From contig CM055099.1 in NCBI GenBank assembly GCA_029204225.1, positions 63,192,142 to 63,256,141 on the forward strand: a stretch of DNA of 64,000 nt, read 5' to 3'. Positions 57,001 to 64,000 of the stretch are shown here, piece by piece. The DNA comes from Diphasiastrum complanatum (taxonomy: Eukaryota > Streptophyta > Lycopodiopsida > Lycopodiales > Lycopodiaceae). A program made the translations under genes and the position numbers. Below the pieces are notes generated by a model. It did no database searches and was not told the origin of the DNA. It saw only the letters and a list, made by a program, of their open reading frames with translations. Positions within the stretch are counted from its first letter, which is position 1; every line of letters begins with the position of its first letter.

Positions 57001-58796
57001 TGAACATAATTCGCATTCTTCACATTTCTTCAAATTTTCAGATTCTGTTAAATATGGAGCGTCACTTCTCAATTCTACAGGTTCGCTCGTCTTGGTACTA
57101 GTAGAGATGCTTTTCTAGACCAATCAAGCAATATAATCATTTTGTTTACTCCATAAGGGTTACTTATTTAAGAAAATCATGAGAAAAGTTCGAACTATTT
57201 TAGACCCTTTTGGTTTTATCTTTGTTATTTTAGCTTTTGGTATGTTTAAGATGATTAATAAAAGAATTCAGAAAAGTGGGAAGCTCTGTTTCTAGTATTT
57301 TATATCGTCTTTGTCTCGGTAACTCGTCTACATATTATGGTCCTTGTTTTTATTTTATTTATATTATTATCATTATTTATTATTTTTTCTTTCTTCTTAC
57401 CGATGGTCATTTTGCTTCTTAGTCAACATTGGGGCTACCCAAGAGAACCGGGTATCCTATGCTTGGGTGCTGATGAGACATAAGCAATGCTGTTTGGCTA
57501 AGATTTTTTTTTTATTGAATTCTATATTATTGCTTGTATATTGTTTCTAAGCTATACCTTATGACATCACTGACTTCTCAATTTAAATTTGTGAAATTGG
57601 ATGTATCCTAATTTTACAAAATAGATATGCTATCAAGCTCGAAGAACTGAATCTCAAGGTCCTTTGGAGAAATTTTTAGTTTCTGGTCTTTGAAATGTTG
57701 AAGTGGGAAATATTGTGGATTTGGGAGGATGAAGATGAGGTAGATGGTGCAAAGGTTAAATATAGGCACGGAGGAAGAACATGGAGTTACAAATAAGGAA
57801 ATGGGTCATCATTAACTCGAACTGGAAGCCTCTACAGCAAATTAAAAAATAAACGATCTTTAATATCTGCCGACATACTCAAGTTTCAGCTTGCTACTTG
57901 TACTCCAAGAAGACCGTTGCCTACTTTCTCCTCCTTTACCCTGCCTGAAGAATGAATTGAATACCAAAGGATTGTAAATACAATGGCAAGAGTGATGCTT
58001 TGTCTATTTCAGTCTAAGCAATACACAATGGAGTGTAGATGAAAGGCACTTCTTCAAGACAAATTCAACTGTCACAAATCAACTTACACTGAAGTTACCA
58101 TCAATGTCCTAGCCATGACTAATCAGAAATTGGTGAAACATATGGAAGTAAATTCTCCTTATCAAACTAGTTAGCTGAACCTGAATATTAAAGTGCAGAA
58201 TGTTGTAAAAGATGCAAGCCTTATAGTAGTACCTTAACTTGCTCATCTTGTGGAGGTTCGAATTTTTGGGTTTGGGAGCTTCATGAAGTATTGTTACAAT
58301 CTCCTTTTTACCCTTTATCAAAGTCAATAAAGTCTAGATCTTGGAAGCATTACGATATCAGGTTACAAAGCTTTCTCTATCCTTGTAATGTTCTAGTTGA
58401 TTTGGAGAGATTTTAATCATGAAGTCAGCAAGATTAGTAAGTAGTAAGTTTGTTGATGTTGAAGCAGACATGAATTAGAAATTCTTAAGAGGGTGAAATG
58501 CATGGCATAAAAATTTGTTGATGATGAAAAGCATATTTGAAGCAGAAATACCTAGAAAAGGTTGAAATAATCAGTATTTTACGTGGTTGGTATGTGGATG
58601 GTTGTGCATTTTTTTAGTAAAGAATTAGTGTTCAAAAATCTGCAATTTAGGAATTTTATGGGTTGTGTTTGATTTTCTCTCTGAACTACTCTGTGTTTTG
58701 AGCTGGAGTCAGCTCTTCTATGTTGATCCAGGTATTGCAGATGCTGCTGAGTTCGAACAGCTGAAAGCTATTAGCAGTATTCCTTATCACTATTGA
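45426..58796 (+). CDS. C78-family UFM1/ubiquitin-type peptidase with inserted ZZ finger (5' exon missing)
   Basis: Exons 45426-46525, 46626-46740, 47275-47370 and 58713-58796, all GT-AG and in frame, giving about 464 residues. Peptidase C78 signatures are clear: nucleophile motif GWGCGWRN (Cys codon 45774-45776), the PNIQALQQWLE block, YFQHQGHSRTIVG with the catalytic His (about 46640), and LLVLDPSQ with the Asp (about 46727). The C-terminus is LFYVDPGI...FEQLKAISS. Known members (ZUFSP/UFSP type) cleave UFM1 or K63 ubiquitin chains. Unusual here is a ZZ-type zinc finger (CDNCGVYPIHGPRFK...YDLCALC, about 46164-46275) between the catalytic Cys and His. A TAG at 45423-45425 lies just before the first exon, so this begins at a splice acceptor and the true start lies upstream. 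Substrate is not predictable. Confidence 0.85.
46626..46740 (+). CDS. C78 peptidase exon with catalytic His and Asp
   Basis: Acceptor TCTTACAG|A, donor TTCACAG|GTAAAC. It encodes PLYFQHQGHSRTIVGIQ and EEVFLLVLDPSQ. The split codon CG|A restores Arg across the 100-bp intron. Confidence 0.85.
47275..47370 (+). CDS. C78 peptidase exon, post-catalytic helix
   Basis: Acceptor TTTCCCAG|A, donor GTACCAG|GTATCA. It encodes 32 residues (KTDDLSRALKCNRGWQRLVK and onward to KAEYQ), typical of the C78 C-terminal helix. Confidence 0.8.
48850..49640 (-). pseudogene. Degenerate copia reverse transcriptase fragment
   Basis: On the minus strand, broken frames still read KRYAPKKGNDYNQNFAPVAQM and PTIRIALAVVAHYA, matching the plant copia RT entry region, followed by weaker downstream pol sequence. 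Many stops and frameshifts. No LTR was recognised. Confidence 0.6.
50351..50501 (+). repeat. 75-bp tandem duplication
   Basis: ATATTAATCACCAATGCTTT at 50351 and ATATTAATCACCAATACTTT at 50426 begin two copies of a 75-bp unit with several differences. Confidence 0.85.
50700..51011 (+). mobile_element. LINE copy d, 3' end with long (CT)n tail
   Basis: The sequence GGGTACCTATAAGACATCAATAAAGTT resembles the 3' ends of LINE copies a and b (GGTACTTGACAGACATTAAT), then (CT)n runs from about 50939 to 51011. Only the 3' untranslated part is present and its left limit is approximate. LINE copy e starts directly after the tract. Confidence 0.65.
51012..52364 (+). mobile_element. LINE copy e, 5'-truncated, carrying a MITE
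   Basis: Begins after the CT tract and encodes, in broken frames, GVNIAKTKVMVFNT, TRLGKGHASL and FDTIVTPTA. It is interrupted by the MITE 51387-51612 and then continues with the post-RT region (about 51613-52250). The 3' end AAAAGACATTTATAAAGCTTT is followed by a (CT)n-like tail to about 52364. Confidence 0.72.
51387..51612. mobile_element. TTCGAA-family hAT MITE inside LINE copy e
   Basis: 226 bp. The ends are CAAGGTTAC and, inverted, CATAGTTGC. The 8-bp duplication is CGCAGTAG (51379-51386) against TGCAGCAG (51613-51620), two mismatches. The uninterrupted LINE copy c has TGCAGCAG once at the same place. GGTTCGAA palindromes crowd both ends around an A-rich core. Confidence 0.8.
53640..53985 (+). 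pseudogene. GIY-YIG endonuclease remnant, possibly Penelope-like element
   Basis: The ORF ending at 53912 contains VIYIIYNIRSSSMVYVGQT followed by R and H in FVRFQEHVREARR, the pattern of a GIY-YIG nuclease core. After a stop, another frame continues with ALAKCGFESFRVFSIEQ, also typical of this domain's C-terminus. Penelope-like retroelements carry such a domain after their RT, but no RT was recognised upstream (52.4-53.6 kb). The domain is therefore only provisionally linked to that class. It lies in the large intron and is broken. Confidence 0.5.
53986..54110. mobile_element. TTCGAA-family MITE fragment
   Basis: Four TTCGAA-centred motifs (GATTCGAATC, GGTTCGAACC, GGTTCGAATT and GGTTCGAACC) in about 80 bp, as in 51387-51612. 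The ends are not clear. It abuts the GIY-YIG remnant. Confidence 0.55.
54170..54500 (+). repeat. Spaced duplication around GTTTGAGAAGGCTGAAG
   Basis: About 70 bp starting GTTTGAGAAGGCTGAAG at 54171 recur at 54428 in diverged form (GGATCTGCTTGCTAAG in both). No function seen. Confidence 0.6.
54940..55503 (-). repeat. Copia family 1 LTR, minus strand, with a MITE inside
   Basis: Inverted copy of the LTR at 3410. On the element strand it starts TGTTAGGAATTAATG at 55503. Its far end near 54940 (CCAACCTACTTAAATAG) matches the LTR copy at 61970. A GCGACA/TGTCGC-rich insertion fills about 55070-55376. Confidence 0.75.
55070..55376. mobile_element. GTGTCGC/GAAAAAG-type MITE in a copia LTR
   Basis: Interrupts the LTR. 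Ends are CACTGTCGCATTTTTCGC and, inverted, CGGTGTCGCTTTTTC. Inner copies of AGAAAAGGGACA- and CCCTTAGAAAA-like units alternate on both strands. A clean target duplication was not found. Confidence 0.55.
55504..56687 (-). pseudogene. Copia family 1 RT-less derivative, minus-strand copy
   Basis: Internal region of the same family as 646-3409, inverted. The segment 56687-56322 encodes the integrase C-terminal end (SRSKLDSKATKCLFLGYDNQ). The segment 55504-55756 contains the polyprotein tail and the same RT-deletion scar as the first copy (TCCATCTACA then GGGGAAGTGGAGCC, inverted). It is interrupted by 55757-56260 and cut at 56688 by MITE-like sequence. Confidence 0.8.
55757..56260. mobile_element. 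Insertion containing repeat R, copy 2
   Basis: About 500 bp interrupt the copia copy between positions equal to about 3185 and 3176 of copia family 1. The left half matches 12228-12487 inverted. The right half has GTATAAGTATA and a pyrimidine-rich end. It looks like a solo LTR or similar, but ends and duplication are not clean. Confidence 0.55.
56688..56905. mobile_element. GAAACGCGTTTC MITE fragment
   Basis: GAAACGCGGTTCAGAAACGCGTTTCTG and, further on, CAGTTCAGGTGCATTAATCC. Both resemble parts of 43841-44253. The left end truncates the copia copy. Confidence 0.5.
58713..58796 (+). CDS. Last exon of the C78 peptidase gene
   Basis: Acceptor GAGTCAG|C. It encodes LFYVDPGIADAAEFEQLKAI and a short end, then TGA at 58794-58796. 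The block (Y)(V/I)DPGIA...EQLK is the normal C-terminus of C78 peptidases and fits in phase after the exon ending at 47370. Confidence 0.8.
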   Translation, partial: LFYVDPGIADAAEFEQLKAISSIPYHY

Positions 58797-61092
58797 CGGA
58801 ATGATCGTGAAGTATTCTGTAAATTCATCTTGTACCTTCCTATCCATGAAATATCAAGATGGAATGATGACTATTCACACTGTACGAGACAGACTTCTAG
58901 ATGAATCCATTTGTCATTAAAGTCCTTGATGACCTGCAATACCGGTAACTGTCTCAATCTTAATGTGAGTTATCATAAATTGATATCATGTTCATGGCTT
59001 GGAGTGATACAGTTAAATTATTACATCATCTATGCTATAGGGTTTACTGATATGGATATCAAACTAGTTTTCAAGTCATTCTTTGGCCCTTGATGAGTTT
59101 GAACTTGTTATCCCCTCTTCTGGGTCTGCACCCTTTAGACTATCATGAGCTGGCTTTGAAAGTAAGTCAAATGTGCTCAAAATGGAATTGATACTGAAAT
59201 TATAATAGTTCAGGAAATGTGCATCCCATGAAAATCTCAATTCGTTGAAAACTGAAAGTGAAATTCTTCTATTATCTGTTATTTCTTGCATTTGTGCACG
59301 ACTTGGATAAAAAAGAATTGACTTGAGAAAAATGACATGTGTCATTGCATGAAAAGATTTTGAAGATTGTGCAAAATGAAGCTTGTGTTCTTGACATATT
59401 CATAAATGGAAAATCAAAGCAGTAGGTATTGTAGCTGATTTTGCAACTTATTAGTCTCATCATGATAATTATTTGCAACTACAGCATCGTAAATGCTTTG
59501 AGACAAATGTAGAGTCTCCCCACCCCCCCCCCCCCCCCCCCCCCAAGATGCCTTTGTTGCCCCTAGAGTGCAGGCATCAGAGGGAAGAGCGTAATTCTGC
59601 TGATGCTTAACATGTTAGATGATGCATACACCAACTTAGTCTGTTCATTTACAATACATCTATGTAAAAGTCACCAGTGAAGCTTAACCTGCAAAGACTC
59701 CAGGAACATACAACAACAACAACACACAATAATGCTGGAAAGAATGGTCAATTGAGCTTATGAGCTTTGTTTTCCCCTTTAAAGGGGGAGAACTTGAAAT
59801 TGAAAGTTGTAATTCAGACATTGAAAGGGGAGAATTAACCCATCCAAGGATAGATGGTAAATATCTGAAAAAAAATGTATCAAATGTTTCAATTTTAAGC
59901 ATTTTTGGTTCTACAAAGCTTTCCGTACAAATCTTTTACAACAAATTTCTCTTTGGGAAAAGTTTGGTTTTTTATGGCAACGTTTGCAAATGTGGCCCCA
60001 TCCTTTTAACAAATGTGCAAACATTTGTGTTTAACATTTGCAAACATGTGCTACCGTTTACTTTTTTTGATGAGCTTGGCCTTTGATAGTTGTAAAAAGT
60101 TTTATAATTTTGGCCTTTTGTTTTCCCACCAAGCTTTTCTACTTGGAGCTGGCCTTAGTATATTTGTTCAGTATTTGATCATCATGTATACGCTAATTGA
60201 TTATTGCTTAATATTATTCATTTGGAGCTCCCTCTAGTACGCATTGGAAAGTAAAAAAAATTTGTAGTTCAATTTTCTACAACTTGTGTCACATATCATT
60301 TGATTCACTCGTCTTGTAGAACATGCTTAAAAGTGTCATATGCATGTCAAACTAAGCCAAAAATATGGCACAAGTTGCAATACAGAGGGCATTTGTTACT
60401 TGGATCATCAATTTAGCAGCCTCTTGGGTTGGATCCTTGTATCCATCCAATCCATTCACCAATATCTCCTAATTTTGACAATATTCATAGTCTATTGAGA
60501 TTTGTTGGGGATGGAATCCGAAACCTTCTTGGTTACTACAATCCCTTGATGCCAAAAGAAAAGCTAGCTAATTAAATGCAAATATTTGGTGTGAGTATGC
60601 AAGCAACAAAGAGGAAATAATAGCCTTGAACTCATAATCAATTCAAATGTTGTATAGTGTGATGCAACTTGTCACATATTGGAATACAAATCAAAATTTT
60701 GAGAGAAGAGGAGAAAAAACTAGAAGACAAAAAGTTCTTCTAATAAAGGCAAAGAGAGCAAGGATTGAAACTATGGTGCTAGGGGGTACCACATCATACA
60801 CGAGCAACACACAATATATGGAAAAAAATGTTGCGAGCAAGTTTGATTAATCATATGTCGATTGATTACATGTACAAGCATTTTTCAGTTCTTGACTTGG
60901 TCTATCGAATTGTCGACCTTCTTGCTTGCCAAAAGTTGTATCATTTTGAAAACAGACAAGAAGTCCATTTAAGTTGAATCAAGGACATATATCTAGAGAC
61001 TTGCTATGTATTGTGCAAAGTTTTTTCATAGGCTTTAGATTTTGCCTCCAAGGCCTCATTGCCAGATTTCCAATTGCCATCTTTATCATAAT
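58797..61092. other. No gene recognised; poly-C run
   Basis: AT-rich sequence downstream of the peptidase gene, including its 3' UTR. A run of about 22 C lies at 59523-59544. Short ORFs here show no family resemblance. Confidence 0.5.
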
Positions 61093-61835
61093 CTATCTCA
61101 CTTTCAAGGTCATCATATGTGTAATCAACAATGTCAAAAATTCTGATGAATTTTGAGAAAAAATTGAGAGGATTTCATTCTCTCTCAAATTCAAAACATC
61201 TTCTATATCATTAAATGAAATATAACTTTCATTATTTATAAAATATAAGGGAACATCAAGTTGAATTAATTGATCAATTGGAGATGCAGATGGAAGAGAA
61301 TCAGAGAGGATTATAGAACGAGGGAGAGTTTTTTGATAATCTGAAGCCATAGATGCTTCAGCTTCAACCCCTATATCAGTATCAGCATCATCTACATCAA
61401 CTGGAGCAGGTGCAGATGCTTTGATCAATGGAACAGTTGAAGATTCAACAGACTCATCATCTGGAATTTTAGCAGATATGTAAAAGACAACTCCTTTGAT
61501 TATAAGACGATATATTATTTTGTGGATATCACAATATATATTTCTTTTGAAATGGTCATGCAGGCTAGAGTACTTTCTATTGTGTTTATGCTTAAAGGAT
61601 GGTTGGGAATGCACAAGGTCTTGAAAATGAACGAAACAAAAACTATCTATATCCAAAACAGGAAAACTAATAATCTGAGAAAAATTATCAAGATAAGAAA
61701 TAAATTATAACGATTTTCATAAACTAGCTTATCGATATCGAAGGGAGCAAAAAAATACTCGCAAAATACTCTAATTTCACTGGCATTCAAAAAATCCAAA
61801 AGTTTGTTATCTGAGGACATGGAGAAACTAGCCAT
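61093..61835 (-). pseudogene. Unrecognised AT-rich two-part ORF
   Basis: Minus-strand frames 61835-61647 (MASFSMSSDNKLLDFLNASE, then FFAPFDIDKLVYENR) and 61656-61093, which overlap slightly in different frames. The second has an acidic middle (VDVDDADTDIG) and an end rich in N, I, S and F (YFINNESYISFNDIEDVLNL). Codon use is much more AT-rich than in the transposons around it. I cannot name a family. It may be a decayed gene or transferred DNA. Confidence 0.35.
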
Positions 61836-61969
61836 ATTGAATCTGATATCGGTTCAACGTGACAAAGTGATATTGGTAGAGAAATGAACCACAATGCGCG
61901 TGTTGATCCGATATCGTTAGGACGAGAATGAAATTTTTAGCAAGCACACGTCAAAAGAGGCTAATATCG

Positions 61970-62319
61970 GGGCGCCAACCTACTTAAATAGTTTCTCTAA
62001 TGAATGAGAAAAGCTAAAAGCCTAAAGCAAATAGCAAAATAGCAAAAGCTAATTGCTAATAATACTACCTATATTTGGTAAAGACCAAAAATGAACTTCT
62101 AAGTATTAAATAGATCCTAATCTATTTGTAGTGCGCCCACCTATATGCATAAGCCTTAAAAAATAAATCTCCTATAAATAGAATGGCTCCTAAAAATAGC
62201 ACGCAGGCATGGCCAAACTATCATTAAGGGGTATCAAATAAACATTAATTCCTAACACTGCCCCTTAAAGTTTACTTTGTTATCTATTACTCCTAGAAGT
62301 TCTTTAAACTTCTGAAGAA
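61970..62319 (-). repeat. Copia family 1 LTR and tail, third copy
   Basis: The inverted LTR from 62257 (TGTTAGGAATTAATG on the element strand) down to about 61970, and a short internal piece 62258-62319 matching the family's 3' end. The internal piece stops where another copia fragment begins. This LTR lacks the MITE found in the 55-kb copy and so shows the empty arrangement. Confidence 0.75.
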
Positions 62320-62607
62320 CTGGCATATATTTCATGAAGCACAAATATGAAGCTTTCAGATTCTTCAAAGAATATAAAGAGAATGTAGAGTTGCAGACGT
62401 GCAAAAGGATCAAAGCTCTTAGGAGCGACAACGACGGTGAATACATCTCAAACGAGTTCAAAGACTATTGTTTAGCTATAGGCATCGAAAAACAATTTGT
62501 TGCTTCCTATTCTCCACAGTTAAATGGGCTGGCCGAAAGGAAGAACGGGACTTTAGTAGAGTCTGCCAAATGCGTGATTAATCATGCTTCATTTCCAAAA
62601 TCGTTTT
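62320..62607 (+). pseudogene. Copia integrase core fragment
   Basis: KALRSDNDGEYISNEFKDYC and SPQLNGLAERKNGTLVES carry the second catalytic Asp and the Glu of a copia integrase, both intact. It belongs to a different family from copia 1. No gag, RT or LTR accompanies it, and the frame ends with TGA at 62607. Confidence 0.8.
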
Positions 62608-62724
62608 GACAACAGCTTATGTGCAGAACCGATGTATTACTAAAGGCTTACCAGATAGCAAAACTCCTATATGAAAAGTGATTACAAAATGGTGTCACAT
62701 CCCTACTTATAGACAAAGCTAGGG

Positions 62725-63999
62725 TTAGGGTGTCACGATATTGACAAATGACATGGTAGACAAGTGATGGTAGGTCCGGTATAGAGGAATTTGATCCACG
62801 ATGGCCGGCGTTTTGAAGGCTTTGTTGGGATCAGTAGACATAAGTTGCCTGCTCAAGAAACGGATCAGAAAATCCTTTCCATATTCACCTGGTTGTGCAA
62901 GGAGACCTCCTATGGCATACTTACTTGCGTCGGTATGCACATGGAATTCCTTCGTATAGTCTGGAGAATGAAGTATGGGGGCTGTGGTGAGCGATGTCTT
63001 TAACTTCTCAAAAGCTTTGATGTGCTCTTCGGTCCATCTATGGTCTACCACAACTAAATAAACGAGTCGCGCCTTACCGGCGTAATCGATTATGAAGATG
63101 TTGTGGCCTAGGAACATGTAAACTTCCTTCATTGTTGTGGGTAAAGGCATCTCAACTATCACCTTGATCTTTGAAGGATTTGTAGAAATACCATCATTTG
63201 AAATGATATGTCCAAGGACAACCCCATGGGTTACCTAGATTTGACGTTTCTCAGGGTTTAGTGAGATTCCAAACCTATGACAGTGAATACATATCTTTTC
63301 TAGTGCTTCGAGGTGCTTGTCCACGAAGGAATGTACACCAAGGTCATCAAGATAGATCTCGACAATCCTGTGTAGCAAGTCTTGGAAGGCCATTTGCATG
63401 AACCTATGAAACGTTGAAGGGGCATTGCATAAGCCAAAAGACATGACATTATAAGCATAAACACCATTTTTTGTGGCAAACGCGATTTTGTGTCTATCTT
63501 TTCGAGCAATTTGTACCAAAAAATAGCCACTAAACCCATCCAAAAAGCTGAAAGCTTCAGCACCTGCCATTTCCTCAAGGATTTGTGTAACTAAGGGTAA
63601 GGAAAAATGGTCTTTTTTTGGAACTGCGTTAAGATTCTTTAGATTGATGCACATACGAAGCTTGCCGTTTTTCTTGGATACTATCACAATGGGTGATACC
63701 CAATCAGTATGTTGGACCTCATAGATGAAGCCAACATCCAACAATTTCTTAATATCTTCATCGATCCGCTCGCGATAAACAGGGTTACTTCGGTATGGCT
63801 TAGCCTAAATAGGCTTAGCGTTCTCCTCTAAAGGAATAGTATGGACCGCTACTTTAGGCGGGACCCCTTTCATTTCAGTATAATTCCATGCAAATGCATC
63901 CCTGTATTTGCGGAGTAAGGTCTCCAGATCAAAAAGTTGACCTGACGTGAAGTGGGCTCCGACGTGAACAATGCGATCCACATCCTCATCAAGATCTTT
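62725..63999 (-). pseudogene. Non-chromovirus gypsy Pol (RT and RNase H), runs off the window
   Basis: Minus-strand Ty3/gypsy pol. RT has LRMCINLKNLNAV, FSFLDGFSGY, MSFGLCNAPSTFHRFM and the active site EIYLDDLGVHS (about 63350). After an in-frame TAG at 63235-63237 it continues with VVLGHIISNDGIS, the connection, and RNase H with HTDASKYAIGGLLAQ. Upstream, from 63745 to the edge, the frame continues (GAHFTSGQLFDLETLLRKY) with another TAG near 63807. The FLDGFSGY and FGLCNAP motifs are those of Tat/Athila-like rather than chromovirus RTs. Integrase is missing on the left side. Confidence 0.82.
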
Positions 64000-64000
64000 A

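Larger units (their letters stand above)
47371..58712 (+). other. Giant 11.3-kb intron of the C78 peptidase gene
   Basis: Begins GTATCA at 47371 and ends GGAGTCAG at 58712. It is phase 0, joining EYQ to LFYVDPG. It contains a degenerate copia RT, two LINE pieces, several MITEs, a GIY-YIG remnant and an RT-less copia copy, itself carrying nested insertions. The stretches 47371-48590, 52365-53600 and 56906-58712 hold nothing recognisable apart from short TTG repeats. Confidence 0.75.

Noticed and set aside
59523-59544. Poly-C run as a possible regulatory or structural element
   Set aside because: A plain homopolymer, also prone to sequencing error. Nothing around it supports a function.
60647-60850. 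ORF of 67 codons with basic residues (FERRGEKTRRQKVLLIKAKR)
   Set aside because: Short, isolated and without a family match or splice partners.

Overview
The window is eukaryotic and almost certainly from a large-genome land plant. The evidence is plant-type Ty1/copia and Ty3/gypsy chromovirus retrotransposons with initiator-Met primer sites, hAT transposase genes of the DUF659 type with short introns, LINEs, and one host gene of the UFM1-peptidase (C78) family broken by GT-AG introns. A fern or other spore-bearing plant would fit the very large TE-filled intron, but that is inference. No prokaryotic gene, rRNA, tRNA or CRISPR array was seen.

Layout. 1-3.6 kb: an RT-deleted copia element (family 1) in sense orientation. 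3.6-12.2 kb: a second copia element, split in its gag by an intact 6.3-kb chromovirus (5406-11720, minus strand, 358-bp LTRs, 5-bp duplication GGCTG). 12.2-17.4 kb: a repeat shared with 55.8-56.0 kb, then a decayed gypsy element of another family. 17.4-20.8 kb: three 5'-truncated LINE copies head to tail, joined through (CT)n tracts. 22.1-43.2 kb: three copies (A, B, C) of a large hAT element. A contains a second chromovirus copy (25210-29684, gag deleted, duplication GGCTT). B and C face each other as a tail-to-tail inverted pair. Short MITE-like elements with dense palindromic motifs lie around them (36.7, 43.2, 43.5, 43.8, 51.4 kb).

The only convincing host gene is a C78 peptidase, exons at 45426-46525, 46626-46740, 47275-47370 and 58713-58796, with upstream exon(s) not identified. 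Its last intron is about 11.3 kb and holds copia, LINE, MITE and Penelope-like debris. A ZZ-type zinc finger sits inside its catalytic domain. Past 58.8 kb there is AT-rich DNA with an unrecognised two-part ORF, a copia LTR, a copia integrase fragment and a non-chromovirus gypsy pol running off the right edge.

The most novel system is the hAT family. Its transposase gene (four exons, about 1,340 codons if undamaged) carries a tail of roughly 545 residues, acidic, proline-rich and with two AT-hooks, beyond the usual hAT dimerisation region. A second small, charged, coiled-coil-like gene lies convergently at the other end of the element and is conserved in copies B and C. The ends are arrays of GGTACC palindromes and copy C is flanked by a near-perfect 8-bp target duplication. 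All three copies here are broken, each by different lesions, so any activity would have to come from copies elsewhere.
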